Shown here: piece by piece, positions 54,297 through 62,605 of the stretch
Position numbering within the stretch: position 1 is the stretch's first letter
How the letters are laid out: each line of letters starts with the position of its first letter
From: Robinsoniella peoriensis
Lineage (GTDB): Bacteria; Bacillota; Clostridia; Lachnospirales; Lachnospiraceae
Assembly (NCBI RefSeq): GCF_042680125.1
Contig: NZ_JBHTNY010000028.1
Strand: one strand, 5' to 3'
Length of the DNA stretch: 64,000 nt
The notes under the pieces: generated by a model
The model's database searches: none
What the model was told of the DNA's origin: nothing
What the model saw: only the letters and a program-made list of their open reading frames with translations
Translations under genes and position numbers: made by a program

Positions 54297-56042
54297 ATGA
54301 AAATTTATAAAATACAATTCAAAATTTTTATATCTACCGTTTTATGTGTTATGATGGTAAGTCTTTTAGGAACAATGTATCTGTATCAATATATTAATAA
54401 GCTGATCTATGAAAAGTCTCGTCATATCGATGAGATTTATTTAAATACTGTATCTGAGCAGATCACTTCCTATCTGGATAATTCCATCGAGTTAGGTATG
54501 CGCTGCGCCAACGATACTTCTGTAATTCGTGCTCTTAATGCTTCTTCCCCCGATAGCAGTCGTTCAAAAGTATATTCCATTAATGCTCAAAAGCAGCTGA
54601 ATGCCTATCTGGATAGTTTTATCGCCTATGCCTACGTGGACAAGTTAATTGCCTTTAACACAGACGGTACCATCGTTCAATCTATCAGCGCCCGTGAATT
54701 CGGTTCCCCAAATGATTATAATGAGTTGATTAATACAAAAATAGCCGACATACGCTATTTAAAACCAGATCAGTTAAGTCCTTATACCATTAGTCTGGAT
54801 ACTTCCATAACCAGGCAAAACCGGACCGCTCTCACCTTGCTCTGCCCGGTCTATGGAAAAAGTAATCAGTCCGTATACGGATATATTTATATCGAAATAG
54901 GCCTTAGCTTATTTTCCGACCTGCTATCGCCCTATGCCCAGGTAAACAATCTGTTTCTGATTGATGATGAAGGGAAAGCCCTGTCACAGCGTCCGAATAT
55001 TTTACCTGCTGATATCTCTCTTTCCTCTATTGGAAATGGAATATATAACTTCGGAGATGCTTCATATGAGTTTTCCGGTAATCAATTTCCTGATATCGGC
55101 ATGACTTTGTACAGCTGTGCCCCATTTCCTGTAATGGGAAATGACCGGAGCCATTTAATTTATATTATTATCCTGGTATTAATTATGGCACTATTAGTTG
55201 GTGCAGTGCTTGCGTTCCTTTCCTCCTACATTCTATCTCTGCCTATTCAGCGGCTGAATCAGCGGCTATGCAAAATAACCCAGGGTGATTTTTCGTTTGA
55301 TGCCGAAATCGAACGTCCCCATGATGAAATAGGCGCGATCGGACACACGGTAAACGAAATGTCCAGCAGCTTCTTAAATCTCTTGCGCAATACCCAGGAA
55401 ATGTACAAGCAGCAAAAAAATATTGAAATTGCCCTGCTGCAAAGTCAGGTTAATCCGCACTTTTTATATAATACTCTGGATTCTATTTATTGGATGGCAG
55501 TCATTCAAAAGAACACCGGCATTCAGCAAATGACCCGCAGCTTAAGTAATTTATTAAAAAATCTTGCCAAAGGAACCGAAGATCACATCCCCTTACAAGA
55601 AGAACTAGCCCTGCTAAATGATTATATTTCGATACAGGCAATCCGCTATATGGATGCTTTTGAGATGAAAGATCTGATTCCCCGAGACTTATACCATCAC
55701 CGGATTTTAAAATTTACGCTGCAGCCGTTAATCGAAAATGCCATATTTCATGGAATTGAACCCAAAGGCATTTGCGGTATGATTTTATTAAAAGGGCATA
55801 CCCAGGATGGTTACTTGTATATCGAAATCGAAGACGATGGAATGGGAATTCCTCCTGACAAACTGGAAACTCTGTTAGATACACCAAATCCGGTTAAAAA
55901 TAAGGCTTCCTTAAATAGTATTGGTATCTATAATGTAAACAAGCGGCTGCAGCTGATCTATGGAAAAGAATGTGGTCTTCACTACGAAAGTGAACCTGGT
56001 CATTATACAAGGGTAACGATTAAAATCCCTTTGGAAGATTAA
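54297..56042 (+). CDS. YesM-type sensor histidine kinase
   Basis: 581 aa. TM1 (about 10-28) and TM2 (about 285-310) flank an extracellular sensor domain of about 255 residues. A HAMP linker (about 308-360, LPIQRLNQRLCKITQGDFSF) leads to a His_kinase domain: LLQSQVNPHFLYNTLDSIYW with the phospho-His in NPHFLYN. The ATPase region has LKFTLQPLIENAIFHGIEPK and IEDDGMGIPPDKL. SD CGGAGG. Partner of the response regulator 35 bases downstream; divergent to the importer. Confidence 0.94.
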   Translation: MKIYKIQFKIFISTVLCVMMVSLLGTMYLYQYINKLIYEKSRHIDEIYLNTVSEQITSYLDNSIELGMRCANDTSVIRALNASSPDSSRSKVYSINAQKQLNAYLDSFIAYAYVDKLIAFNTDGTIVQSISAREFGSPNDYNELINTKIADIRYLKPDQLSPYTISLDTSITRQNRTALTLLCPVYGKSNQSVYGYIYIEIGLSLFSDLLSPYAQVNNLFLIDDEGKALSQRPNILPADISLSSIGNGIYNFGDASYEFSGNQFPDIGMTLYSCAPFPVMGNDRSHLIYIIILVLIMALLVGAVLAFLSSYILSLPIQRLNQRLCKITQGDFSFDAEIERPHDEIGAIGHTVNEMSSSFLNLLRNTQEMYKQQKNIEIALLQSQVNPHFLYNTLDSIYWMAVIQKNTGIQQMTRSLSNLLKNLAKGTEDHIPLQEELALLNDYISIQAIRYMDAFEMKDLIPRDLYHHRILKFTLQPLIENAIFHGIEPKGICGMILLKGHTQDGYLYIEIEDDGMGIPPDKLETLLDTPNPVKNKASLNSIGIYNVNKRLQLIYGKECGLHYESEPGHYTRVTIKIPLED

Positions 56043-56077
56043 TCCAATTATAGAATATGTAAAGAAGGTGAATTTGT

Positions 56078-57685
56078 ATGTACAGTGTACTCTTAGTAGA
56101 TGATGAACCACTTATTTTGTCCGGAATTAAATCCCTGCTAAACTGGGAAGCAAACGACTGTAAGATCGTAGATACGGCCCGAAATGGACAGGAAGCTTCT
56201 GATAAAATTCGTGCGTTAGAACCGAACATCGTTTTTTGTGATATTAATATGCCGGCAATGTCCGGTATTGATCTCCTTCAATTAATATCCAGGGATTATC
56301 CTTCTATTGTATTTGTAATGTTAACAAATCTGCAGGACTTTGACCTTGTTAAGAATGCTCTCCATTATCGTGCCGTAGACTATTTGGTAAAAAGCCAGTT
56401 GGAACCGGATGTGCTGGAACATTCCCTGACCAATGCGAAAAAGGAATGGGATAACCGAAATCTTTTAAACAATGCAGATTATATAAAAAACCAGGGTAAA
56501 GTGATCCAAGAACTATTATGGAAAGAGATTTTTTTAAGACCTACTCCTCAGGCGCTCAGCAATGCCCCTTTGAGTGATAATGGCCACCCTTTTGATTTGG
56601 AATCCTATACTGCTATTTATCTGATCATGGATTATAGCTTACAGGATCATACAAAAGACCATGGTGAATTATTTACCTGGGAAAAAGACCTGGTCAATGC
56701 AATGGCTCAAAAGCATTTTTCATCCTTCTCCTTATTTGAGCCGGATCATTCCAGTGACAGCCTTGTAATACTTTGTTCCACGCCCAGGGACCCAAGGGCA
56801 TTCAAACAATTAATGGAACAGTTTTATCAAAAACTATGCTCTTCTTCCGCTAATATTACACAGGTATCCATTTGCATGATGGCAGCAGAATGCTTTCATG
56901 GCTTACAGGCTATGGCTGATTGCCGCGCACAGCTTTTTGCAATGGTCGACCATTTTTACAACACCGAACAGCCTTTTTTACTGGGAAGCAATATTACTCC
57001 CATTTCCTATATGTCACTGGGGCTTACCGGTATATCCTCACATTTACTGGAAGCTCTGCGTGAAAAGAATGCAGTAAGATGCAAGACCCTGCTGGATAAG
57101 GCAGCTTCCCGTATTCAGAATATAAATCATGAACGCAACAGTGCTATCTGGCTGTGCAGTGAACTGTATACAACAGTGGCGGAAATATTCCATAAGAGTA
57201 TTCCTGATTCCAGACTAAGTACTTATTTTTCCCAATCAGAAAACATGCTGGATCAAATAGAACATATGCATACACGATCCCAGATTTTAGACTGGCTGGA
57301 ACATCTGAATAAATGTACAATTTCAGCAATTGAACAGGCGAATGCTGACCGGTGCAGTTTTGTGGATTCCGCCAAACAATACGTGGAAGATCATATTGAA
57401 GAACGTATCAGCCTTTCCGATGCTGCCGATTATGTGAATATATCTCCCGCCTATCTGTCCTCTATATTTAAAAAAAGATATGGAGAAAGTTTTATTGATT
57501 ATGTCAATAAATGTAAAATGGAATATGCCTGTAAACTTATTAAGGAAAGGAAATACTTAATATATGAGATTTCATTTCGACTAGGCTTTAATAATGCCTA
57601 TTATTTTACGAAAACGTTCAAACGTTATACAGGATTGACTCCTATGGAATATCAGAACGCGTTAAAAAATGATGAGGTTAAATAG
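56078..57685 (+). CDS. YesN-type AraC family response regulator
   Basis: 535 aa. N-terminal receiver: LLVDDEPLILSGIKSLL, phospho-Asp in IVFCDINMPAMSGIDLL, Lys in DYLVKSQLEPDVL. A middle all-helical linker (about 125-420) and a C-terminal AraC domain (about 430-530: RISLSDAADYVNISPAYLSS, EISFRLGFNNAYYFTKTFKR, TGLTPMEYQN). It should activate the adjacent glycan operon when phosphorylated by the YesM-type kinase. SD GAAGGTGA. Confidence 0.94.
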   Translation: MYSVLLVDDEPLILSGIKSLLNWEANDCKIVDTARNGQEASDKIRALEPNIVFCDINMPAMSGIDLLQLISRDYPSIVFVMLTNLQDFDLVKNALHYRAVDYLVKSQLEPDVLEHSLTNAKKEWDNRNLLNNADYIKNQGKVIQELLWKEIFLRPTPQALSNAPLSDNGHPFDLESYTAIYLIMDYSLQDHTKDHGELFTWEKDLVNAMAQKHFSSFSLFEPDHSSDSLVILCSTPRDPRAFKQLMEQFYQKLCSSSANITQVSICMMAAECFHGLQAMADCRAQLFAMVDHFYNTEQPFLLGSNITPISYMSLGLTGISSHLLEALREKNAVRCKTLLDKAASRIQNINHERNSAIWLCSELYTTVAEIFHKSIPDSRLSTYFSQSENMLDQIEHMHTRSQILDWLEHLNKCTISAIEQANADRCSFVDSAKQYVEDHIEERISLSDAADYVNISPAYLSSIFKKRYGESFIDYVNKCKMEYACKLIKERKYLIYEISFRLGFNNAYYFTKTFKRYTGLTPMEYQNALKNDEVK

Positions 57686-57700
57686 ACGTAAACTATAGAT

Positions 57701-57739
57701 AGCATGCTGAAATTTTCCGACACTAGATTTCAGCATGCT
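57701..57739 (+). terminator. Terminator of the YesMN-type operon
   Basis: AGCATGCTGAAAT and ATTTCAGCATGCT form a 13 bp perfect stem 15 bases after the stop codon. The T-run is weak, so efficiency is uncertain. Confidence 0.7.
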
Positions 57740-59636
57740 TCTAACTTCTGTTAAATTTCACTGTTCAAACTGTCAATAATTGTATTACCTTTCACTCTTT
57801 TCACCTACCAGACAAACAAAAACCATGCATTATTATTATTTAATAGTACAGCCCCCCATTCATTACATGCTATTCCTATATTGAATTTAGTCGCTATCTA
57901 TCGTATGTAAAGATCATCTCGCTAATAAAATTTATACTTTGTGAGAACACCTCTTATTATTTTCCATTCTAAAATTTAGTCGCTATCTTTTCAAATCAGC
58001 CTTTACATTTCATTAAATAATCCCCGATTTTAACTGGATCCGGCACTCCTATCTGATTCTGTTATTAATTTAGTACGCTATTTTCTGCATGTTTTTATGG
58101 CTTTCATCTCGCAGTTTTTCACTATTTTAGTCGCAAAGTCTGATCAACCATAAACTATACTGAATATTTTCCACGTACTGCGATCCAACTATTCACAATT
58201 TAGTACGCTATATTCAGCCTATTTATTTGGATAGTACTGACCCCTTCTTTAAGGATTTTAATCATTGCCGCTGTGATTTAGTCTCTAAAATACTATTTTT
58301 ACTATTTTACATGGACAGACTTTTTATGTATTCATGCCATAAATCAGTATCACGAGACCCGACAAAAGAATTTTTAGACCTGATTATTTTAGACCTTTAC
58401 ATATTTAGTGCGGGATTTCGGGCTTATTTTTTTGAAAATATTTCTTATTCTCATTACAGTTTTTATATTTAGTACGCAAATTCCTGCACATTTTTTTATA
58501 TTTTTTTCTATTAAAACGTTAGTTACTTCATCGTAGACATTGAACTTTATTGTCATTTATATTAAAATTTTTATATAAGCAAAGATACCTCTATTATTTA
58601 GTGCGCGATTTCCTGCACATTTTTTTGGCTTTTACTCCCACTTGAGACACCAATATCTTAATAATTATATTTTTTTATCCTAAAATACGCTCTGATATTA
58701 ATAAAAACAGAGCTGATGGCGCATAAATGACCTTCATATCCCCTCATATTTCAGCGAATTAAATTTAGTCTCTATCTTTTTCAAAATACAACCTTTCCGG
58801 TTTCTGTCTGAATTTAGTCGCTAACTCTATCAAAATAATACGTTTTCAAATTTAGTCGCTATCTTTTCACATTATATCGCCAGACCGAAAAAAACTATTT
58901 TATTCTGATTGATTTTACTTTACATAATTTTAGTCGCTATCTTCTGACATAGCCCCTTTTTAATCTCTCAGGTAAAATATATATCAATGCCGGATTGTTT
59001 GTTTTTATAATTTAGTCGGTATCTCAAATACAGGAAATTAAATTTAGTCGCTAACCCTCATAACTTCCAGAAAAATTTTTCCATAAATTTACCATTTAAC
59101 CACTGAAATTTGCTTGTTACCCCCAATTTAGTTCGGAAAAACATGCAAGTTTTTTTAATTTGATATATTTAGTGCTCAATTCTGTGTATTTTTTTATGGA
59201 GCCCTTTTATTTAGTTCGCTATAATCTGCACGTTTTTATGGATACTAAAGCAGGGGGGAACATACTTGCCTTTATTTTTTTACCACTTATAAGAAAATAC
59301 ATATGATTACAAAAAAATCAAGGATTTAGTCCGCCAAAACATGTCTATAATTATAAAAAACGGCATATTCTGATCAGTCTTAATTTAGTACGGAAATATA
59401 TGCATATATTTTTGAAAAGTTTTTCAAATTTTTTTTTCATATTGCAAAAAGGAGCTGAAACCCTTAATTTTCAAAGATTTCAGCCCCTTTTCCCTTTACA
59501 GCACATTTTCTTTATTTTCACTTATAAAGTGCAGGAAGATAGGTGAAATCAAGACTTTTCTAAATTCAGTCCGCTAATTCCTGCACGAAATTATTGTTTT
59601 ACAAACTCCGATTTTTATTGTATATTATAGAAAAAA

Positions 59637-59682
59637 GTGGATAACCTATAAAATTTTGGCGATTTTACATTTGGTTATCCAC
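59637..59682. promoter_or_regulatory. Inverted DnaA-box-like pair
   Basis: GTGGATAACC and GGTTATCCAC, 26 bases apart; TTATCCAC is eight of nine bases of the DnaA box TTATCCACA. TTTGGCGATT is present between them in slightly altered form and again at 59712. Confidence 0.55.
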
Positions 59683-59698
59683 TAGACAAAACATTACC

Positions 59699-59732
59699 GT
59701 TAATATTGTAGTTTGGCGATTCCAATATTAAC
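59699..59732. repeat. 10 bp dyad next to the DnaA-box-like pair
   Basis: GTTAATATTG and CAATATTAAC, 14 bases apart, followed by ACCGATATTTTTACCGATG with a repeated ACCGAT. It lies between the repeat array and the winged-helix-like gene. Confidence 0.5.
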
Positions 59733-59932
59733 GCGCTTACACCGATATTTTTACCGATGGGCTTTATAGCTTCATTGTACTATTAAAGTACGCCTTTTTC
59801 AAGTCCCTTGTGTAAATTTTGTCGCTATCGTACAGTTTTTTTGGCAAATATGAGCAAAGGGTGGTAATCTCTTACATTCTTATTTTTCGATTTCTTATCC
59901 TGAATAGCTCATTCGCTTTCCAACTTGATTAT

Positions 59933-60107
59933 TATAGGGTGTTTAAAATTCATTCCCGCCATCTGCATGCCCCACTTCGCGTATAATATTCGCGTATAAT
60001 ATGCTCCTAAAATAGTCTGCGTAGCCCGCTGCGCCTCCTGTTTCTGGAACATATTTACCACAAAGTGTGACGCACAGGTGTAAGAAAGCAATTTAAAACA
60101 TGCTCTA
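59933..60107. mobile_element. About 175 bp dispersed element with imperfect terminal inverted repeats
   Basis: Left end TATAGGGTGTTTAAAATTCA and right end TTTAAAACATGCTCTA are imperfect inverted copies (TAGAGCATGTTTTAAATT). CGCGTATAATATT is tandemly doubled inside. The left end plus CCCGCCATCTGCA also resembles the left end of the repeat at 17703. It carries no gene and lies between the repeat array and the gene at 60156. Confidence 0.55.
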
Positions 60108-60155
60108 GTGACTAACATTTGAAATAACATGTATTAAATACGAGGTGTGCTGGAA

Positions 60156-61382
60156 ATGTTACTTAACTTGAATAATTTTGCCCGTGTTGGCAAAGGACCT
60201 GCTTTGAAGGCTATTGGTCTTCAAAAAAACTATAAGGAATATTATACAGAGTATCAACAGCTGGATGAAACCGCATCTGGCTGTTTTGCGTGTCCACATT
60301 TTAAGTACAAATCCTTTTTAGAATATATGCCAGAGGAGATTCAGAAAAACATATGCCATCAATGCGGCAGTTGTCCCAAAGCTGTTTACAAAACTGCTTA
60401 CAAAACTCACATAAAATACATGAACGAAAAAAATATGTACGGCTATCAGCCTCGCCTGAAAGGAAATGCACTAAAACTGCTAATCACTTATCATTTTCTT
60501 TCGCCCAATCCTCGTGGTTTTATTTCTGATATATCTGAAAAAGAACTGGCGAAGTTTATCAAATGTGATATTAAAACAATCAAATATTCCAATGAAATAC
60601 TTGCTAAATATGGCTACATATCTTATCACGCAACCGGCTGGGAGAAAAATCATATTTCTATACTGCTTCCTGAATACAACACCTATCACCTTACCGCTTC
60701 AGAAGGCGGCAGAGGCTACGCAACGATTAGCAAAGAACTTCTTCAGCAGATTATGAATATAAAGGATATCAATCAGCTACGTATTTACCTGCGTGCTATT
60801 CTGGAATCTGATGCATCTTCTGCCCCCCAGGTTAAGCTGGAGCGTTCTTATGAACAGCTTCGCCGATATCTTCCCGGCTACTGCAAGCCCAATGTAATCA
60901 AAAAGGCCTTGGTTACAAAAAGTGATATTTTCAATGTTGAGTATGAAAACAGCAAAATTGTATTTCACTTAAATGCAGCTTATAACACACGGCAGGCAAA
61001 AATACATCTGATCGAAGAAAACCGCGGTGAAATACAGTCTTACATAACTGCTTTAAATGATATGCTGGATCAATACAATTTATTACAGGAACGTCCTGAT
61101 GACGAGATCGGTGATCTGGCAGAGCAGCTGCGGGCAAATGGAATTAAACCATACTTAGACACTAATAGAAAATTATCCAATACATATCCTCCTGTTATAT
61201 TAAAGGACAACGATTACCGGGATCTTGGACTTTTAAGTACCACCTATTCCCTATCCGTTGTAAAACAGGCTGTTTTAGAAATTTACAATTCCTATATTCT
61301 TCTAAAACGTCCAATCGAAAGTTTTGGTGCTTTAACCAGGACAATAATCAAAAAAGAAGCCCTTTTTTCAAAAGCTTCCTGA
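60156..61382 (+). CDS. Unrecognised Cys-rich winged-helix-like protein, candidate replication initiator
   Basis: 408 aa, soluble, no family recognised with confidence. Residues C43, C46, C67, C70 and C73 (CFACPHF, then ICHQCGSCPK) suggest a zinc-binding knuckle. Around 100-165 lies a winged-helix-like stretch: GNALKLLITYHFLS, SEKELAKFIKCDIKTIKYSN, EILAKYGYISYHATGW. The C-terminal half is mixed helical with IKKALVTKSDIFNVEYEN and a final TTYSLSVVKQAVLEIYNSY. The ATG at 60156 has GAGGT 9 bases upstream; a GTG at 60147 is the alternative. Its terminator overlaps the stop region. Flanking repeat arrays, DnaA-box-like motifs and AT-rich DNA suggest a Rep-like or partition-like DNA-binding role; this is inference. 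Confidence 0.6.
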   Translation: MLLNLNNFARVGKGPALKAIGLQKNYKEYYTEYQQLDETASGCFACPHFKYKSFLEYMPEEIQKNICHQCGSCPKAVYKTAYKTHIKYMNEKNMYGYQPRLKGNALKLLITYHFLSPNPRGFISDISEKELAKFIKCDIKTIKYSNEILAKYGYISYHATGWEKNHISILLPEYNTYHLTASEGGRGYATISKELLQQIMNIKDINQLRIYLRAILESDASSAPQVKLERSYEQLRRYLPGYCKPNVIKKALVTKSDIFNVEYENSKIVFHLNAAYNTRQAKIHLIEENRGEIQSYITALNDMLDQYNLLQERPDDEIGDLAEQLRANGIKPYLDTNRKLSNTYPPVILKDNDYRDLGLLSTTYSLSVVKQAVLEIYNSYILLKRPIESFGALTRTIIKKEALFSKAS

Positions 61383-61396
61383 TCGAGGGCTTTTTT
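61357..61396 (+). terminator. Terminator overlapping the end of the Rep-like gene
   Basis: AAGCCCT at 61357-61363 pairs with AGGGCTT at 61386-61392, followed by TTTTTTG. The stem begins in the last codons of the gene. Confidence 0.7.
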
Positions 61397-61522
61397 GTCG
61401 TGCCCTTTTTTAACTGAAAAGATCTATTTTGGGTTTACCAGCTCATTTTTCCATCCATATTTTCATCATTTTTATAAATTTACTTTCTTTACTGCTAAAT
61501 TCTCATTTATAGATGGAAACTT

Positions 61523-61708
61523 TTCTTCCACATTTGGAAAGTTTTCACCCACAATAAACTATATTTCATCCATAGTAATACACTTTTCATCCTATTAAGA
61601 AATTATTCATCCACTCTAAGAATTTTTTCCTCCACCCACAGAAATAAAGCATCCACAAACCGAATTTTTACTCCACTTTTAGAAAAACTATTCCACATTT
61701 TTCAATTC
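61523..61708 (+). repeat. Nine DnaA-box-like motifs phased every 20-21 bp
   Basis: Motifs fitting TTCATCCACA start at 61523, 61544, 61565, 61586, 61606, 61627, 61648, 61668 and 61688. CCA is invariant in most, and the unit is two helical turns long. Weaker units may extend to about 61460. TCATCCACA differs from the DnaA box TTATCCACA at one base. Open frames across it are not genes. Confidence 0.7.
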
Positions 61709-61739
61709 TCTTCTTCTTCTATTACTCAGAAAGCTTGTA

Positions 61740-62400
61740 AATAAAGGGATTTTGTCATTTGGATTTAGCAATTATGTTTTTTTAATTATGTTCTTATAAA
61801 TATGTTTTTAATTATGTAATAAATATGTTTTTGTATTTATATAAGTTTTCTATTTATTTTTTAGATAACAGGATCAATATGCAGATGATATAGAAATATA
61901 TCTTTTATTATATCATGAATCAAAAATATATAGAACTTGTAAACCATTTTATACCATCTAAATCTATACCAATTAAATCTATACCAATTAAATCTATACC
62001 AGTCCCCTCTCCCATGTTCATCCGATTTTTTTGAAAAGAATAAAAACGAATTAAAAGTAAAATTATATTTTTTTAATTAGTAATAGAAAAATAGATTTAG
62101 TGGAAATCATATGTTAATAAAAATATTCAAAGATATTCTGACAGTCAATCCACTGTATATAAAACGATGCCATAAAATGCCTTAAAACAACTTTTTTTGA
62201 CATTAGGCAATAGATTGTAGCCTCAATAATGAAATTGGATATATGGGCAGATTATAACGTTTTAAAGGGATTGCTAAAATCCTAAATAATATTAAATATG
62301 GCTAAATATAATTTGTGTAATTATATAATTAAAATACGACATAATATATTGTTATATATGTATTTGCAAAAATAATTGGGAAAATATAAAAAAATTTTAC
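61740..62400. other. Very AT-rich tract, possible unwinding region
   Basis: Nearly all A and T, with runs such as AATTATGTTTTTTTAATTATG, between the phased motifs and the next possible frame. In replication origins such a tract next to DnaA boxes is the unwinding element; here it is inference from composition. No gene. Confidence 0.35.
61956..62000 (+). repeat. 15 bp tandem repeat x3
   Basis: ATCTAAATCTATACC, AATTAAATCTATACC, AATTAAATCTATACC, the last two identical. It sits within the AT-rich tract. Confidence 0.75.
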
Positions 62401-62401
62401 T

Positions 62402-62605
62402 GTGGATGTTCACAATAATGATAAGTGGGTGGATGTTTTATATCATTATTATGCGATCAAAGATAATGTAAAAAAAGTACTGCTTTTCTGCTCAAGCAAT
62501 ATCAAGAGCAAAGAGGCTTCAGGGGAATGGGGTATTGCTAAGATTGTGAAAATAGATTTTCATGAAAAGGAACAGGAATGTAAAAACGTTATGTTATCGT
62601 GTTAG
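62402..62605 (+). CDS. Possible small protein or remnant, 67 codons
   Basis: A GTG-started frame with DKWVDVLYHYYAIKDNVKKV, LLFCSSNIKSKEASGEWGI and ending KNVMLSC. Composition looks protein-like, but no SD is seen and no family is recognised. It may be the tail of a broken gene. Confidence 0.2.
   Translation: MDVHNNDKWVDVLYHYYAIKDNVKKVLLFCSSNIKSKEASGEWGIAKIVKIDFHEKEQECKNVMLSC

Larger units (their letters stand above)
57885..59844 (+). repeat. Array of about 22 degenerate same-orientation repeats (iteron-like)
   Basis: ATTTAGT-core repeats at about 57885, 57974, 58068, 58125, 58198, 58276, 58403, 58467, 58596, 58763, 58812, 58850, 58927, 59010, 59042, 59126, 59167, 59209, 59324, 59383, 59564 and 59816. 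Short type: ATTTAGTCGCTATCTTTTCA. Long type: ATTTAGT[A/G]CGCNA, TTCCTGCACATTTTTTTATGG-like tail. All read toward the gene at 60156. Spacing is irregular (about 32 to 180 bases). The 2.4 kb gap holds no supported gene. Confidence 0.8.

Noticed and set aside
58227..58472. 81-codon frame inside the ATTTAGT array
   Set aside because: It spans several repeats in unrelated registers and has no SD.
57885..59844. CRISPR array
   Set aside because: Repeats are degenerate, spacing ranges from about 32 to 180 bases, and no cas genes are in the window.
59909..60130. 73-codon minus-strand frame at 59.9 kb
   Set aside because: It coincides with the dispersed element; similar strings in the 17.7 kb repeat show it is repeat-derived.
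61395..61598. 67-codon frame downstream of the Rep-like gene
   Set aside because: It is built from the phased motifs and low-complexity Phe/Ser/His codons.
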